Below, piece by piece: positions 1 through 9,143 of a DNA stretch of 44,002 bases. The number at the start of each line of letters is the position of its first letter. The first letter of the stretch is position 1. The translations under genes and the position numbers were made by a program. The DNA is taken from positions 58,953 to 102,954 of the forward strand of contig NZ_QVMJ01000018.1 in the NCBI RefSeq assembly GCF_010500955.1. The letters run 5' to 3'. The DNA comes from Bacteroides sp. 519. GTDB lineage: Bacteria; Bacteroidota; Bacteroidia; Bacteroidales; Bacteroidaceae. A model generated the notes under the pieces. The model saw only the letters and a list, made by a program, of their open reading frames with translations. It searched no databases and was not told the origin of the DNA.

Positions 1-5
1 GGGTT

Positions 6-158
6 CAACACCTTCGGCGTTGTGAGTTATAGGGATACGCATCCCCCCAGTCGGGCTTCGCCCTTCACTGGGGGTTATTCAAATTCAATCCCTTCGGGAT
101 TTCTTAACTTGATGACTGGGCGTTGCCTGGGGGCTGAACTAAACTGCCACTTCGTGGC
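6..158. repeat. cluster of short hairpins with TTC loops
   Basis: At least four short palindromes share a TTC triloop: 6-22 (one mismatch), 44-74 (an outer CCCCAGT/ACTGGGG stem around an inner GGGC-TTC-GCCC), 87-101 (AATCCC-TTC-GGGATT, perfect) and 146-158 (GCCAC-TTC-GTGGC, perfect). The stems differ but the loop is conserved. They lie just beyond the 3' end of the fimbrial operon, so the nearest one could also act as a terminator, although no U-tract is obvious. No gene is seen in 1-184. Confidence 0.7.
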
Positions 159-184
159 GAATGAGGATCCTCTTGTGTGTCTTT

Positions 185-1045
185 TTAATTCCCCTCTAAC
201 TCCTCCTCATAACCAGGTTTCCAAGGAATAATTGTTGCAGTAACAGTTCCGGTTACGGCATCAATTTTCATTCCTAACTGATAATGTGCCGGATCTAACG
301 GGTTACCCATATTGAATGAATCCCAGGAAACATTTATGGGTGGTAGCTCCAATGTTTTTCCGTTCTTCAAAACAATTTGTGCGCCAACTGAGGTTTTAGC
401 AGATGAGTCCAGACCTAACAACCGTAACCTGAAATTACTATCCGAACCAAATTCATCGATTACAGATGTTGTAAATAAAGCATTGGCATTGCGCGTAGCA
501 GATGCGCCCCATACCTGCCCACCAAAGCCTTTTTCAACATTGGCGGTATTTGCAACACCATATAAAGTGAGCTTCATATTAGCTATCTCGTTGTTGGGAA
601 GTCCGCTGATAGCTGGTTTGATTACCAGTTCACGGGTCATATTCTGCAAATCGGGGCTACTCATTGTTACTTCATCTCTTTCTATATGTACATATAATAC
701 AGAACTTTGAAAATCGGGAGCCATATCCACCTCGCCCGAAGCCGTGGTAGGCAACGAAACAGTAGTACCAGCTACCTCTACATTTGCAGCAGGTATTACA
801 CTGATTACTTTATAGTCGCCTTCTTCCAGATCGATTGCTACACCGGGAGTAATCTGCCCTACGGTTTCGCCTTTCGAGTTTATAAGTGTGTAGCTTCCAC
901 CAGTGGGCAAACCATCGGGTTTCACCAACAACTGTCCTGGATGATCGGTGGCCGGAACTTCGTAATACTCATGTTTCTGACATTGCGTTAGCATCACGCC
1001 TAACAGCAGCAATAAAAACGCGTTTCGTATAGTGTAATGATTCAT
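185..1045 (-). CDS. FimB/Mfa2-like (DUF5119-like) lipoprotein, last gene of fimbrial operon
   Basis: This is a 286-residue secreted lipoprotein. The N-terminus is a hydrophobic signal peptide ending in VMLTQC, with Cys22 as the lipid-attachment residue. The rest is beta-rich, with a Ser/Thr-rich middle and a C-terminal segment ending in IIPWKPGYEEELEGN, the acidic W-containing ending also seen in the neighbouring fimbrillins. By family knowledge, proteins of this type are minor fimbrial or anchor subunits on the outer membrane. The start codon overlaps the stop of the upstream DUF3575 gene by 4 nt (ATGA), which implies translational coupling. The FimB/Mfa2 or DUF5119 assignment rests on overall pattern and context and is moderate; lipoprotein and operon membership are firm. 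Confidence 0.75.
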   Translation of the reverse strand: MNHYTIRNAFLLLLLGVMLTQCQKHEYYEVPATDHPGQLLVKPDGLPTGGSYTLINSKGETVGQITPGVAIDLEEGDYKVISVIPAANVEVAGTTVSLPTTASGEVDMAPDFQSSVLYVHIERDEVTMSSPDLQNMTRELVIKPAISGLPNNEIANMKLTLYGVANTANVEKGFGGQVWGASATRNANALFTTSVIDEFGSDSNFRLRLLGLDSSAKTSVGAQIVLKNGKTLELPPINVSWDSFNMGNPLDPAHYQLGMKIDAVTGTVTATIIPWKPGYEEELEGN

Positions 1046-1644
1046 TGCTTTTTCAGATTAAATGTGTACGTAAGAGACACACTGAGGTGGGTTAAGCCAA
1101 AGGTGTTTTTAGTTTTCTCTCCTATTTTACGATTCATACCCACAGGAGGATACCACTCGAAACGGGTATAGTCCTGGTGCTGGTAACCGGCACCAATGCC
1201 GGCATCAACACTCCAACCACTGTGTATCATGCGGAAGGTATATCCCAATACCAACCCAGCCGTAATATAACGACCTTCTTTGTTGTTGCCAAACCAGGTG
1301 TTATTTACATCGTGGTAGCGACCATCAATTCCAATATACATTCCACGGTAAGGGTCACCATTGGGATTAACACCACAAGGGGTACCATCCGAAAAATAAC
1401 GACGGACTTCCATACCAACACTGGAGTGGCGGAAACGCCTTTCGTCTTTTCCTATTTTCCAATCGCCGAAGTTACCATCAACAGCTGCCAAATAACGTTT
1501 GTTCCACTTCAGGTCAACACCAATACCCGGGCTACCTACAGCCCAGGTTAAAAGGTTGCTACGAATGCCCACTCCGCTGAGTTGAGCAAACGTAGCGCAA
1601 CAAACGAACAAAGTCAAAAACAGTATATATATTTTTTTCATCAA
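1042..1644 (-). CDS. DUF3575 outer-membrane beta-barrel protein
   Basis: The product has 200 residues with a cleavable signal peptide (FVCCATFAQ) and no lipobox at the usual distance. The mature part is a run of short amphipathic beta strands typical of a small outer-membrane barrel, ending in the strand LSVSLTYTFNLKKQ with aromatic residues near the C-terminus. It matches the DUF3575 pattern, which in Bacteroidales is regularly found inside fimbrillin operons. A role in the secretion or anchoring of the fimbrial subunits is inference from that context. It lies 13 nt after the large fimbrillin gene and overlaps the next gene by 4 nt. Confidence 0.8.
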   Translation of the reverse strand: MMKKIYILFLTLFVCCATFAQLSGVGIRSNLLTWAVGSPGIGVDLKWNKRYLAAVDGNFGDWKIGKDERRFRHSSVGMEVRRYFSDGTPCGVNPNGDPYRGMYIGIDGRYHDVNNTWFGNNKEGRYITAGLVLGYTFRMIHSGWSVDAGIGAGYQHQDYTRFEWYPPVGMNRKIGEKTKNTFGLTHLSVSLTYTFNLKKQ

Positions 1645-1657
1645 TTTGTTCTGTTAA

Positions 1658-4510
1658 TTAATACTCTATATCCCCATCAGCTGCTATGCCTTCCCAGTCT
1701 TCTACACTAACAGAGTCGACTACGATTTTGTCTTTATGTACAAAAACGGTTAATGTATAACTCTTGTTGGCTTCGAATTTGCTGAACTTTTCATTCAGGT
1801 TCAGGGTGTAATTATTCAATCCAACAGCCAGATTTAACTGATGCGTAGTGGTTATGTTTTGTGGTTTCACCACTGCCTTACCCTCGGCAATGCCAAATTC
1901 AGTACCAGTGCTGTTGTCTAAGTTACAGGTAAGTGTTACTTTATCCCAGGTTAAATTGGCATCGGTATACCCTTCGCCGGCTTTCAACTCAACAACAAAC
2001 AAACTGTTTTTACGTTTTAAATCGGTAAAGTTTAGTTTGCTTCCCCAAACTACATCGGTAATGGTTTGCGATATGATATCTTTCTCAGGAGTTGCTGCAT
2101 CCGATGTAAATGTCAGTGTAAAGCTGTGTTTCACACTTGTGTCGAGCTTATCCCACAGAATATCTTGCGATCCGGTTTTCAATACAAAATCCGTATCATC
2201 GGCTCCATCCCATACATAAATGGTTTCGTAATAACCGGCCTGGCCTTTGGTGCCTGTAGAAATAACGATTTCGCCTGCTCCCGGTTTACCTTTGGGAAAG
2301 CTGAAAGAGCCTTGAGTGATGTTGTTGGCTTGGGTTGAGCCCGAGTTTGAATCACCTGTTAACCAATCGCTAACTACTACTTCGCCTACGCTTACTGCGG
2401 TGGGATTCAACGTTACATTGAAAATATACGATGTATTGGCTACTAGCTCTTTACCGGCAAGCTTGGCCGAGAAATCGCATTCGTAGGTTTTGCCTTCGAG
2501 GGTTATTACTACTTTGTATGTTCCGGTGGTGGCCAACGTTCCTTTTTCTACAATAAATATAGAATTGCCGGTGGCTGTATAGGCAGTGGTACCGAAACCA
2601 TGCAATGCAACCTTGGCAGTAGTCAGATCGGCAGTGAAACCTGTACCGGCTATCAAGTTAAATACTAACTGGCTGTTGGCGTGGATAAATGCCAGGTTAA
2701 TAACCCCGTTTGTTAGTTTTACTGGTTCGGCTGTTTCCAACACATCGGCTATACCGGTTATAGGGTCTGCTTCCGGGGTGTGGATGGCCATAAACGTATC
2801 ATCGGCTGTAATATCGTCTACATAAAAAGGAGCCGGATTGGCATCCCATTTCTGGGTATTACTGTTGTAGGTATATGTAGCCGATGTTTCGTTTGCAGTT
2901 CCTTTGTTTTTGTAAAGTACAAAGTTTTCTACTTCGGGTGCACCGGTTGTTGGATCGGTTGGAACAATGAAGTTGATGGCTTCCAAGTCTTCTTCAACTC
3001 CCGTTTGCCAGGGTTTTACTGTAGCTTCAACAGCTGCCATTGCCTTATCCGATTGTACCTTCAAGATAATGGTCACGATATTATCGGTACCAGCTTTCAG
3101 TGTTATTTTGGCATCTTCTATCGTGAAGTTGGTATCGGCAATGGCTATGTTAATTTCACCAATAGTAGCAGGCTCTACAAATAGAGTTTGGGGAGTGCCT
3201 TCAAAGGTGTGTCCTAACAGTTTAATTGTAGCCGTATTGAGATCGACGTATTCGTCCATACCTGCACCACGTGCTAACTTCACTGTCAGCCGGGCATTGA
3301 GATGTTCAAATGCAAGTACTATTCTACCATCGGTTATGTTTACAGGTTGCGATTGTAGCATATCTTTTACACCTGTAACTTGGTCGGCCTGATCGTTTCC
3401 AGGGGTATGGATAGCCATAAATGTATCGTCTTCCTTTATATCTTCCAGATAGTACGGTGCAGGGGTAGCGTCCCACTTTTGTACATCGGCGTTGTAGGTA
3501 TAATCTACTGCTTCTTGTGTGTCGGTACCATAGTTTTTGTAAAGTGTGAACGATTCTACTTCGGGTGCACCGGTTGTTGGATCGGTTGGAACAATAAAGT
3601 TGATGGCTTCTAAGTCTTCTTCGTGTCCTTCACCCCATGGACGGATGGTGGCCGAAACTTCGGCAGCTGTTGGGCCAGACACTTCACGACGCAGAGTTAC
3701 CCGGAAACTTGTTACTTCGCCTTCACCAAAATAAGCTTCATCAGAAGGAGTTGCAATATATTCGTGACCGCCAGCCACTACAACCAGTTGCAGCGAAGCT
3801 CCTTTGGCTGTAGGCAATACAATAGCTGTACCTTGCATGCCGGTTGCGGTACTACGCAAAGGAACTGCAATATCGGCTACCGATTGTGCACCGCTAAGCG
3901 TTTGTGTATACAAATTGTAAGTTGCTTTGGTAGCTGTGCCACGCAATGTAAGTGTAGCCGATGTCCAGTTGATCTCTGTACCCGAAGCTGCCGAAAGACT
4001 TACTTCCATTTTACTGAGGCGATGTTCAAAGCTCAGTGCCACATCCGGATTATCGTTATCACCTTCTACCCGTGCCGAAGTCATAAGGTCGATAGCTGCC
4101 AACGCCGACTGATTACTAACATCTACCGGCAACTGCCCATTGTCCATTGCCTGTTGTCCATTGTAAGGATAATAGGCCAGTACCTCTACAGCATCGCCAT
4201 TGGTGGGATAATAGGCTGTTTGGTTTTCGGCAGAAGGGCTGAATGAGGCATTGGCCCCACCTGCCTGAGCTACATATTTACGGTTAGCCTGAGCATCGGT
4301 TACATTATTTGTACCGGGAGTCAAGGTAAAGATACCAATGGCATCGTTTTTATCCCATGTAGTATCTGCTGCACGGGTAATATCCGCCGTACCCACATTA
4401 AGTGGTACACGGTTGGTGATGGTGGTATTATCGTTCTGGCAAGATGTTGCCGATAGCCATAGACCGGCTACCAATAGCAACGAATTGCGTAAAGAGTTGT
4501 TTATTTTCAT
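1658..4510 (-). CDS. multidomain fimbrillin-family lipoprotein (four tandem domains)
   Basis: The product is 950 residues with a lipoprotein signal (LSATSC, Cys24). It consists of four fimbrillin-like beta domains, roughly residues 33-292, 301-500, 510-716 and 730-945, each closing in a W-containing acidic segment (RPWGEG at 291, KPWQTG at 500, SDWLTGD at 715, EDWEG at 938). Domains 2 and 3 begin with an almost identical linker, EEDLEAINFIVPTDPTTG, at residues 297 and 506, exactly 209 residues apart. The DNA of this linker is also nearly identical (around 2931-2998 and 3558-3625). It resembles the Mfa-like/fimbrillin A families, which form surface pili after lipoprotein export. It is much longer than a typical single fimbrillin of 300-400 residues, so it may be a stalk or adhesin rather than the polymerising subunit. 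Confidence 0.85.
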   Translation of the reverse strand: MKINNSLRNSLLLVAGLWLSATSCQNDNTTITNRVPLNVGTADITRAADTTWDKNDAIGIFTLTPGTNNVTDAQANRKYVAQAGGANASFSPSAENQTAYYPTNGDAVEVLAYYPYNGQQAMDNGQLPVDVSNQSALAAIDLMTSARVEGDNDNPDVALSFEHRLSKMEVSLSAASGTEINWTSATLTLRGTATKATYNLYTQTLSGAQSVADIAVPLRSTATGMQGTAIVLPTAKGASLQLVVVAGGHEYIATPSDEAYFGEGEVTSFRVTLRREVSGPTAAEVSATIRPWGEGHEEDLEAINFIVPTDPTTGAPEVESFTLYKNYGTDTQEAVDYTYNADVQKWDATPAPYYLEDIKEDDTFMAIHTPGNDQADQVTGVKDMLQSQPVNITDGRIVLAFEHLNARLTVKLARGAGMDEYVDLNTATIKLLGHTFEGTPQTLFVEPATIGEINIAIADTNFTIEDAKITLKAGTDNIVTIILKVQSDKAMAAVEATVKPWQTGVEEDLEAINFIVPTDPTTGAPEVENFVLYKNKGTANETSATYTYNSNTQKWDANPAPFYVDDITADDTFMAIHTPEADPITGIADVLETAEPVKLTNGVINLAFIHANSQLVFNLIAGTGFTADLTTAKVALHGFGTTAYTATGNSIFIVEKGTLATTGTYKVVITLEGKTYECDFSAKLAGKELVANTSYIFNVTLNPTAVSVGEVVVSDWLTGDSNSGSTQANNITQGSFSFPKGKPGAGEIVISTGTKGQAGYYETIYVWDGADDTDFVLKTGSQDILWDKLDTSVKHSFTLTFTSDAATPEKDIISQTITDVVWGSKLNFTDLKRKNSLFVVELKAGEGYTDANLTWDKVTLTCNLDNSTGTEFGIAEGKAVVKPQNITTTHQLNLAVGLNNYTLNLNEKFSKFEANKSYTLTVFVHKDKIVVDSVSVEDWEGIAADGDIEY

Positions 4511-4536
4511 ATATCGTTTCTTTGTTTATACATTTA

Positions 4537-6513
4537 TTAGTTAGTGGCTACCAGTTCAAAACCGTTTTGGGCAGTGTATTGCCATTGGTAGTTACACTTT
4601 TTATCATCATCTGCATCAGCGTTATAGTCGGCAATGGCGGTGTTCATGGCCGATACGGCTTCTTCAACTACTGTTGAAAGGTCGGTGAAAGAGGTACAAC
4701 CGTGATTAGCATCAGTAATATTACTATAAGATATATCACCTAAAGCATTTGTCCCGTCAGGGAATGGTGTTGAATACCAATAGTTGTCTTTTATTAGGGT
4801 TGGGTCATCGTCTTTTGTTTCTCCAACTACTCCGCCAACTGGGGTTCTTCCATTTGTAACAGAAGTAAACATTGCAATGTTACCTTGTAGTTTGTAAGCA
4901 ACACCATAACTTCTTCCTATGATTCCGCCCAAGCTATACCTAGTAGTATTAATAGTTGAATTTGTAATCAATGATGCTATTACCGAACCACAATTGGAAA
5001 TACCACCTAATTCATTATCAGCAGAAAGGGTGACATTATTTACACTACATGCAATGACACTACCTTCAGCTCCTGCAATACCACCTAACAGATATGATGT
5101 AGATTTGATTTCACCACCATCAACGTGTGAATTTATAATTAAACCATAATTATCACCTGCAATACCACCAACATAGAATCCAGTTGTGCCATCAACTGTT
5201 ACATTATTTACTTTACTGTTTATTATTTTACCGGTATTTAGTCCAACGACTCCACCTATTCTTTGAACTACTCCTTCAACAAAACAATTTTCTACTGTAC
5301 AATTTATTATTGTACCTGAACCACTTGCTGCAATAGCACCTATAGTCGAACCTGTTCCTGTAATATTACTATTACTTACTATACAGTTTTCTATTGTACC
5401 ACTATTACTGGCAGTAATTACACCAACATATGATGTTCCTGTTATTTCAGCATCAATAAATGTCAAGTTTTTCACCGCTCCATACAAATATTTACAAAGT
5501 GCTATTTGGGTAGTTGTTGTGTTACCAGCTTTCAATCCTGTTATTGAATGCCCATTACCATCTAAAACACCATAGAAACGTCCCTGTGCCAAAGCTATTT
5601 CTTCCCAAGCCACATCACTAAGGTCAATATCGTATTCCAATGTAAACCCGGCATTCCATTCGCTGGATGTATTTGCCCATTCAACAAAAGCCAATGCATG
5701 CTCTACTGATTTGTCTACTTCATTGGCAGCCAGATCATCGATAGAACCTACATCATACCAATCGTTAACATCAATAACTATATCAGATAGAGGTGCACGT
5801 TGTTCCAGATTAGCACTGATCGTAATACATTTACCAGCAAAATCATCCCCCGAAACTGTACTCTTTAAAGCTAGTTCACGGCCGGATGCGGTTGCAATAG
5901 TTGCTTCGAAAGCAACCGGATTTGTATCGAATTCGAAAGGCATAACGGCCGAAGCCACTATAACATTACCCGATTCGGGACGAACATAGAATGATACTTC
6001 ATCAGCTCCGGTATCATACTTTACCGATTCTACATAAGCCAAAAACTCTTGTGCGCTACTCCATTCGCCGGTTTTTGTTAAACGAATATCAATGCGTGTA
6101 TATGCATGTGTAAGGTTTCCATCGGAACTGATTACATTGCCGGTTAGCATACCAGCACCTTTTATATAGTCGGCACCGTGTAAAGCCTCGGCTGTTGTTT
6201 GGTTGGCTACAAGGGTTTCCGACCCGAACGACAGTGCAATATCCTGTGGTGTCCAATCTTCCTGATATAATATGCCACCCACCGGAGTCCATTGTCCGTT
6301 TACAGCATTGTAGGCAAATTTGTATTCGTTAACGTTAAGTACATCACCCTCCTGAAAGAAAGTGTTATCGGCGGCACGTACCTGTGTTGTACCTGCCACG
6401 CCAATGGCGCCAATGGTTATTGGGGTTTTGTTTTCCACTGCCTCGTTAGCGTCACACGCAAACAGGCATGCGCCTACTACAAGCAGTGTTATGTTATTTA
6501 AAAATTTCTTCAT
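4537..6513 (-). CDS. fimbrillin-family lipoprotein with GLUG beta-helix repeats
   Basis: This is a 658-residue lipoprotein (lipobox LFAC, Cys20). Residues about 30-250 look like a fimbrillin-like beta domain that closes with IDVNDWYDVG. Residues about 340-565 hold repeats of roughly 23-26 residues of the type GGIAGxxxGxIxNSxVxNxxI, the GLUG pattern seen in secreted adhesins and predicted to fold as a parallel beta-helix. A cysteine-containing C-terminal module follows (about 575-658). The combination suggests a tip adhesin of the fimbria, but the ligand is unknown. It overlaps the upstream lipoprotein gene by 20 nt and is followed 26 nt later by the four-domain fimbrillin, so it is part of one transcript. 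Confidence 0.85.
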   Translation of the reverse strand: MKKFLNNITLLVVGACLFACDANEAVENKTPITIGAIGVAGTTQVRAADNTFFQEGDVLNVNEYKFAYNAVNGQWTPVGGILYQEDWTPQDIALSFGSETLVANQTTAEALHGADYIKGAGMLTGNVISSDGNLTHAYTRIDIRLTKTGEWSSAQEFLAYVESVKYDTGADEVSFYVRPESGNVIVASAVMPFEFDTNPVAFEATIATASGRELALKSTVSGDDFAGKCITISANLEQRAPLSDIVIDVNDWYDVGSIDDLAANEVDKSVEHALAFVEWANTSSEWNAGFTLEYDIDLSDVAWEEIALAQGRFYGVLDGNGHSITGLKAGNTTTTQIALCKYLYGAVKNLTFIDAEITGTSYVGVITASNSGTIENCIVSNSNITGTGSTIGAIAASGSGTIINCTVENCFVEGVVQRIGGVVGLNTGKIINSKVNNVTVDGTTGFYVGGIAGDNYGLIINSHVDGGEIKSTSYLLGGIAGAEGSVIACSVNNVTLSADNELGGISNCGSVIASLITNSTINTTRYSLGGIIGRSYGVAYKLQGNIAMFTSVTNGRTPVGGVVGETKDDDPTLIKDNYWYSTPFPDGTNALGDISYSNITDANHGCTSFTDLSTVVEEAVSAMNTAIADYNADADDDKKCNYQWQYTAQNGFELVATN

Positions 6514-7312
6514 ATTGAATTGTTTTTTCGTTGATACTACTTAATGTAATGGCCGATGCCTGAGCTATATCGTTAAGCTTGGCAGTGAGGTTGTACAGAT
6601 TGCCGGCTTCGAACATGAATCCTCCGGTTGGTACAAGTATTTTATATTCTTTATTATTATACTTTCCACCCTCTTGTGTAAGGATGATTGTAAAAAACTC
6701 TTCGTCGGCAGCAAGTGTTGCCGGATAAATAAGTTCTTCGGCATTGTGGGCTACATTGATGCCGGTAATATCGGGATCACTGCCGGTATAAATACCTAAT
6801 GCATTATCTATCCATTCGTACTCAATAAGGCGCTTGAGCCCGGGTGCTACAATACTACAGGTAACATCGGCAGGTAAATCACTGCCATCAGCAGTTTGCA
6901 CTGTTAGTTTAAGTTTAGCTTCCATGTGTGCAAGTGTGCAGCTTATGGTCCAGTTGTCGGCATCGGCCTTGGCGGCAGTTATATTGCCATTGTAAGAAAA
7001 GTACTCACCGTCTATCTTTCCGTACACCCAACCATTCAGGCTGGCAGCATCGGTATTGTTCAGGGTTAATACAGGCGATGCATCGTCAAGAGTAGCAGTG
7101 CCATCGGCAGCGATATTGAACACCAGTTCTTTGTTGTAATTTTGCGATAAACGTACCGACAGGGTTCCACCGGTAGTAAACGATACTCCACTGCTTCGCA
7201 CAGTAAGGGCGGTTATTGGTGCCGGGGCATCCACCTCGACCCCATTGTTGTTACTACATGCTGCAACCACCAACAAACAGCTTAGCAGTAATAGGTTCTT
7301 TAATTGATTCAT
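6494..7312 (-). CDS. fimbrillin-family lipoprotein, first gene of the operon
   Basis: The 272-residue product starts with MNQLKNLLLLSCLLVVAAC; Cys19 sits in a perfect lipobox (VAAC). The mature part has the fimbrillin features of an early ITALTVRSSG strand, a polar beta-rich core, and the late segment GGFMFEAGNLYNLTAKLND, which resembles the closing strands of Mfa-like domains (a glycine, an aromatic, then YNLTVKL). It is probably a structural or accessory fimbrial subunit. As first gene, it follows the predicted operon promoter at 7372-7379. The last 20 nt overlap the next gene. Confidence 0.8.
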   Translation of the reverse strand: MNQLKNLLLLSCLLVVAACSNNNGVEVDAPAPITALTVRSSGVSFTTGGTLSVRLSQNYNKELVFNIAADGTATLDDASPVLTLNNTDAASLNGWVYGKIDGEYFSYNGNITAAKADADNWTISCTLAHMEAKLKLTVQTADGSDLPADVTCSIVAPGLKRLIEYEWIDNALGIYTGSDPDITGINVAHNAEELIYPATLAADEEFFTIILTQEGGKYNNKEYKILVPTGGFMFEAGNLYNLTAKLNDIAQASAITLSSINEKTIQYEEIFK

Positions 7313-7371
7313 AAATTCATGTTTTAATATTCTGATTTTTACACAAGTGTTTATAATTCTGTTTCAACCAG

Positions 7372-7379
7372 CAAAATTA
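7372..7379 (-). promoter_or_regulatory. putative -7 element of the fimbrial operon
   Basis: Read on the minus strand this is TAATTTTG, a full match to the Bacteroidetes -7 consensus TAnnTTTG, leaving a leader of about 50-55 nt before the ATG at 7312. I find no good TTTG -33 element at 19-21 nt, which would fit a promoter that needs an activator. The divergent AraC-type gene is the obvious candidate. Confidence 0.45.
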
Positions 7380-7546
7380 ACAACGCCCCATGCAACAAGG
7401 TTCAGAACAAGGAGATGAATATATTGCAATTCGTAAAAACATTTAGCAAATTCACAATTACGAGTATAAAAATGGTATGTTTATGTAAAAAACAGCACAA
7501 TTACATTATTCATTAAGAAATACTAAAATACTATTAGAAAAACAAT

Positions 7547-7554
7547 TAAATTTG
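7547..7554 (+). promoter_or_regulatory. putative -7 element of the AraC-type regulator gene
   Basis: TAAATTTG matches TAnnTTTG and stands 20 nt before the ATG at 7575. The -33 TTTG is not evident. The 262-nt region 7313-7574 thus contains two divergent promoters and no gene. Confidence 0.45.
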
Positions 7555-7574
7555 CAGCTCCAACGCAACGACTA

Positions 7575-8750
7575 ATGATAAAAAATTACACAATATTCAT
7601 ACCTGCATTTGTTTCTTTATTCTGGGCTATTTTCTTTCTTTTAAATTGGAAAAGAAATTCTCGTTCGCAACATATATGGGCAGTGGCCATGGGGCTGATT
7701 ACTATTACAACAAGTGTATCGGCTTTTTACTGGAATTACAGTCAAAACTACAGCCTGTATTACAAATTAGATATTTTAGATTGTTTTTCGACCCTCTCTT
7801 TTGTTCCGGTTATATTTTTATATTTCAAGGTTTTAACGGGCGACACCCGAAAAACTTCTACATGGGGAACCGTCTTGTTATTTATTCCTCCGGTTCTGTT
7901 GGGAGGTGTAACAGCCATTGCTTATTGGTCGATTGGTGAAGAACAATCCATTGCATTTATCAGAAATATGCTCGAAAATCACAGCGAAGAAGCCTTAAAT
8001 CTCCCGCCTCCATATACCTATATCCGGAAATTCTGCAATGAATATACATATAGTATATCGTTGCTTTTGCAAACTACATTTGTACTTATTTATATTATCA
8101 GGCGCCTCTATACATATCAAAAGCAGTTAGAAGGTTTCTTTTCTAATTTAGAAGGTAAAAGTATAGAGCATAGCCGGGCAGTATTGCGAGGGCTTATTTT
8201 GTTTTTGGTTTTACTTGTTGCAACTGCCGGCTTTGGATACACCTTATATGTTGAATATGATATATGGGTTTCTGTAATCATGACGCTTATTGGAGTTGTT
8301 CTCTATTACATTTGCTACCATGTAAACCTGTCGAATTATACTGCCGATAGTTTTGTTAGCGACTTGGCACTTTCGGAAAATGTTGTTCCTGAACAAGAAC
8401 AGGAACCTATAGGCTTTACCAGTAAAATTAAGTCCGACTTTATTTGTTTAATGGAAGATGAACAAGTGTTTCTTAATAAAGACCTCCACCTGGACGATGT
8501 GGCACAAATGATTCATTCTAACCGCACGTACATATCGCGCCTCATACATGATGAATTCAATTGTAATTTTTCGGAATACATTAATGGGTTACGCATTGAA
8601 TATGCTAAAAACCTTCTTCAACAGAACCCTCATTATACACAAGAGTATATTGCTACCCAATCAGGGTTCTCTCATTCTTCATCCTTTAGCCGAACATTCA
8701 AGAAACAAACCGGCATCACATTCAGGGAGTGGCAAAGAAATATACTATAG
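7575..8750 (+). CDS. membrane-anchored AraC-family transcriptional regulator
   Basis: The 391-residue product has an N-terminal part (about 1-260) with six or seven hydrophobic helices and a C-terminal AraC/XylS DNA-binding domain (about 290-391). The domain has the two helix-turn-helix units: LHLDDVAQMIHSNRTYISRL and the signature YIATQSGFSHSSSFSRTFKKQTG followed by FREWQR. Membrane AraC regulators of this layout are common in Bacteroidetes and are thought to respond to envelope or external signals. It is divergent from the fimbrial operon across a 262-nt spacer, so local control of fimbriae is likely but inferred. The palindromic 22-23 nt array begins about 50 nt after its stop codon. Confidence 0.9.
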   Translation: MIKNYTIFIPAFVSLFWAIFFLLNWKRNSRSQHIWAVAMGLITITTSVSAFYWNYSQNYSLYYKLDILDCFSTLSFVPVIFLYFKVLTGDTRKTSTWGTVLLFIPPVLLGGVTAIAYWSIGEEQSIAFIRNMLENHSEEALNLPPPYTYIRKFCNEYTYSISLLLQTTFVLIYIIRRLYTYQKQLEGFFSNLEGKSIEHSRAVLRGLILFLVLLVATAGFGYTLYVEYDIWVSVIMTLIGVVLYYICYHVNLSNYTADSFVSDLALSENVVPEQEQEPIGFTSKIKSDFICLMEDEQVFLNKDLHLDDVAQMIHSNRTYISRLIHDEFNCNFSEYINGLRIEYAKNLLQQNPHYTQEYIATQSGFSHSSSFSRTFKKQTGITFREWQRNIL

Positions 8751-8801
8751 CATTTTTGCTTCTATAAAGAAAGCCAACGACATCTCGGTAGAAAGCCAAC
8801 A

Positions 8802-8953
8802 GTTTCACAGTAGGAAACCAACGGTTTCACGGTAGGAAACTACTAGTTTCCTATATAGGAAACCACTTGTTTTCTATGTAGGAAACGACTTGTTTTCTAT
8901 ATAGGAAACAACTTGTTTCACTGTACAAAACCGAAATGAAACTAGTTGTTTCA
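8802..8953. repeat. tandem 22-23 nt palindromic array (GTTTC...TAGGAAAC)
   Basis: TAGGAAAC recurs at 8811, 8833, 8856, 8879 and 8902, a period of 22-23 nt. Each copy is preceded by GTTTC or GTTTTC, so most units are palindromes such as GTTTCCTATATAGGAAAC (8846-8863). The last units decay (GTTTCACTGTACAAAAC, then ATGAAACTAGTTGTTTCAT). There are no unique spacers, so this is not a CRISPR. It lies in the gene-free stretch 8751-9331. Confidence 0.85.
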
Positions 8954-8963
8954 TGCACATCTC

Positions 8964-9070
8964 GCGTGCTGGCAATGCTGTAATGATATTTGCCAGCACA
9001 CTTTGCCAGCACGCTTTAATTGATTGCTAATCAGGCGCGTAAGTAGCTTTTGTGCTGGTGTGCTGGCAAA
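8964..9070. repeat. inverted repeats of GTGCTGGCAA / TTGCCAGCAC
   Basis: GCGTGCTGGCAA (8964-8975) and its exact complement TTGCCAGCACGC (9003-9014) form a 12-bp inverted repeat. An additional TTGCCAGCAC copy lies at 8990-8999 and GTGCTGGTGTGCTGGCAA at 9052-9069, on the other strand. It has the appearance of intergenic palindromic repeats; no gene is seen. Confidence 0.7.
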
Positions 9071-9143
9071 TTTCGAGTTTTAAACTTCTGGGAGGGGATA
9101 AATTTCAGGATGGTTTCGCAATTGAGGATTTTAATTTGATATT

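Noticed and set aside
3623..4246. 207-residue plus-strand frame inside the four-domain fimbrillin
   Set aside because: It is an antisense shadow, with many Cys/His residues and no family resemblance.
8802..8953. possible CRISPR array
   Set aside because: Units are 22-23 nt, directly adjacent and lack unique spacers.
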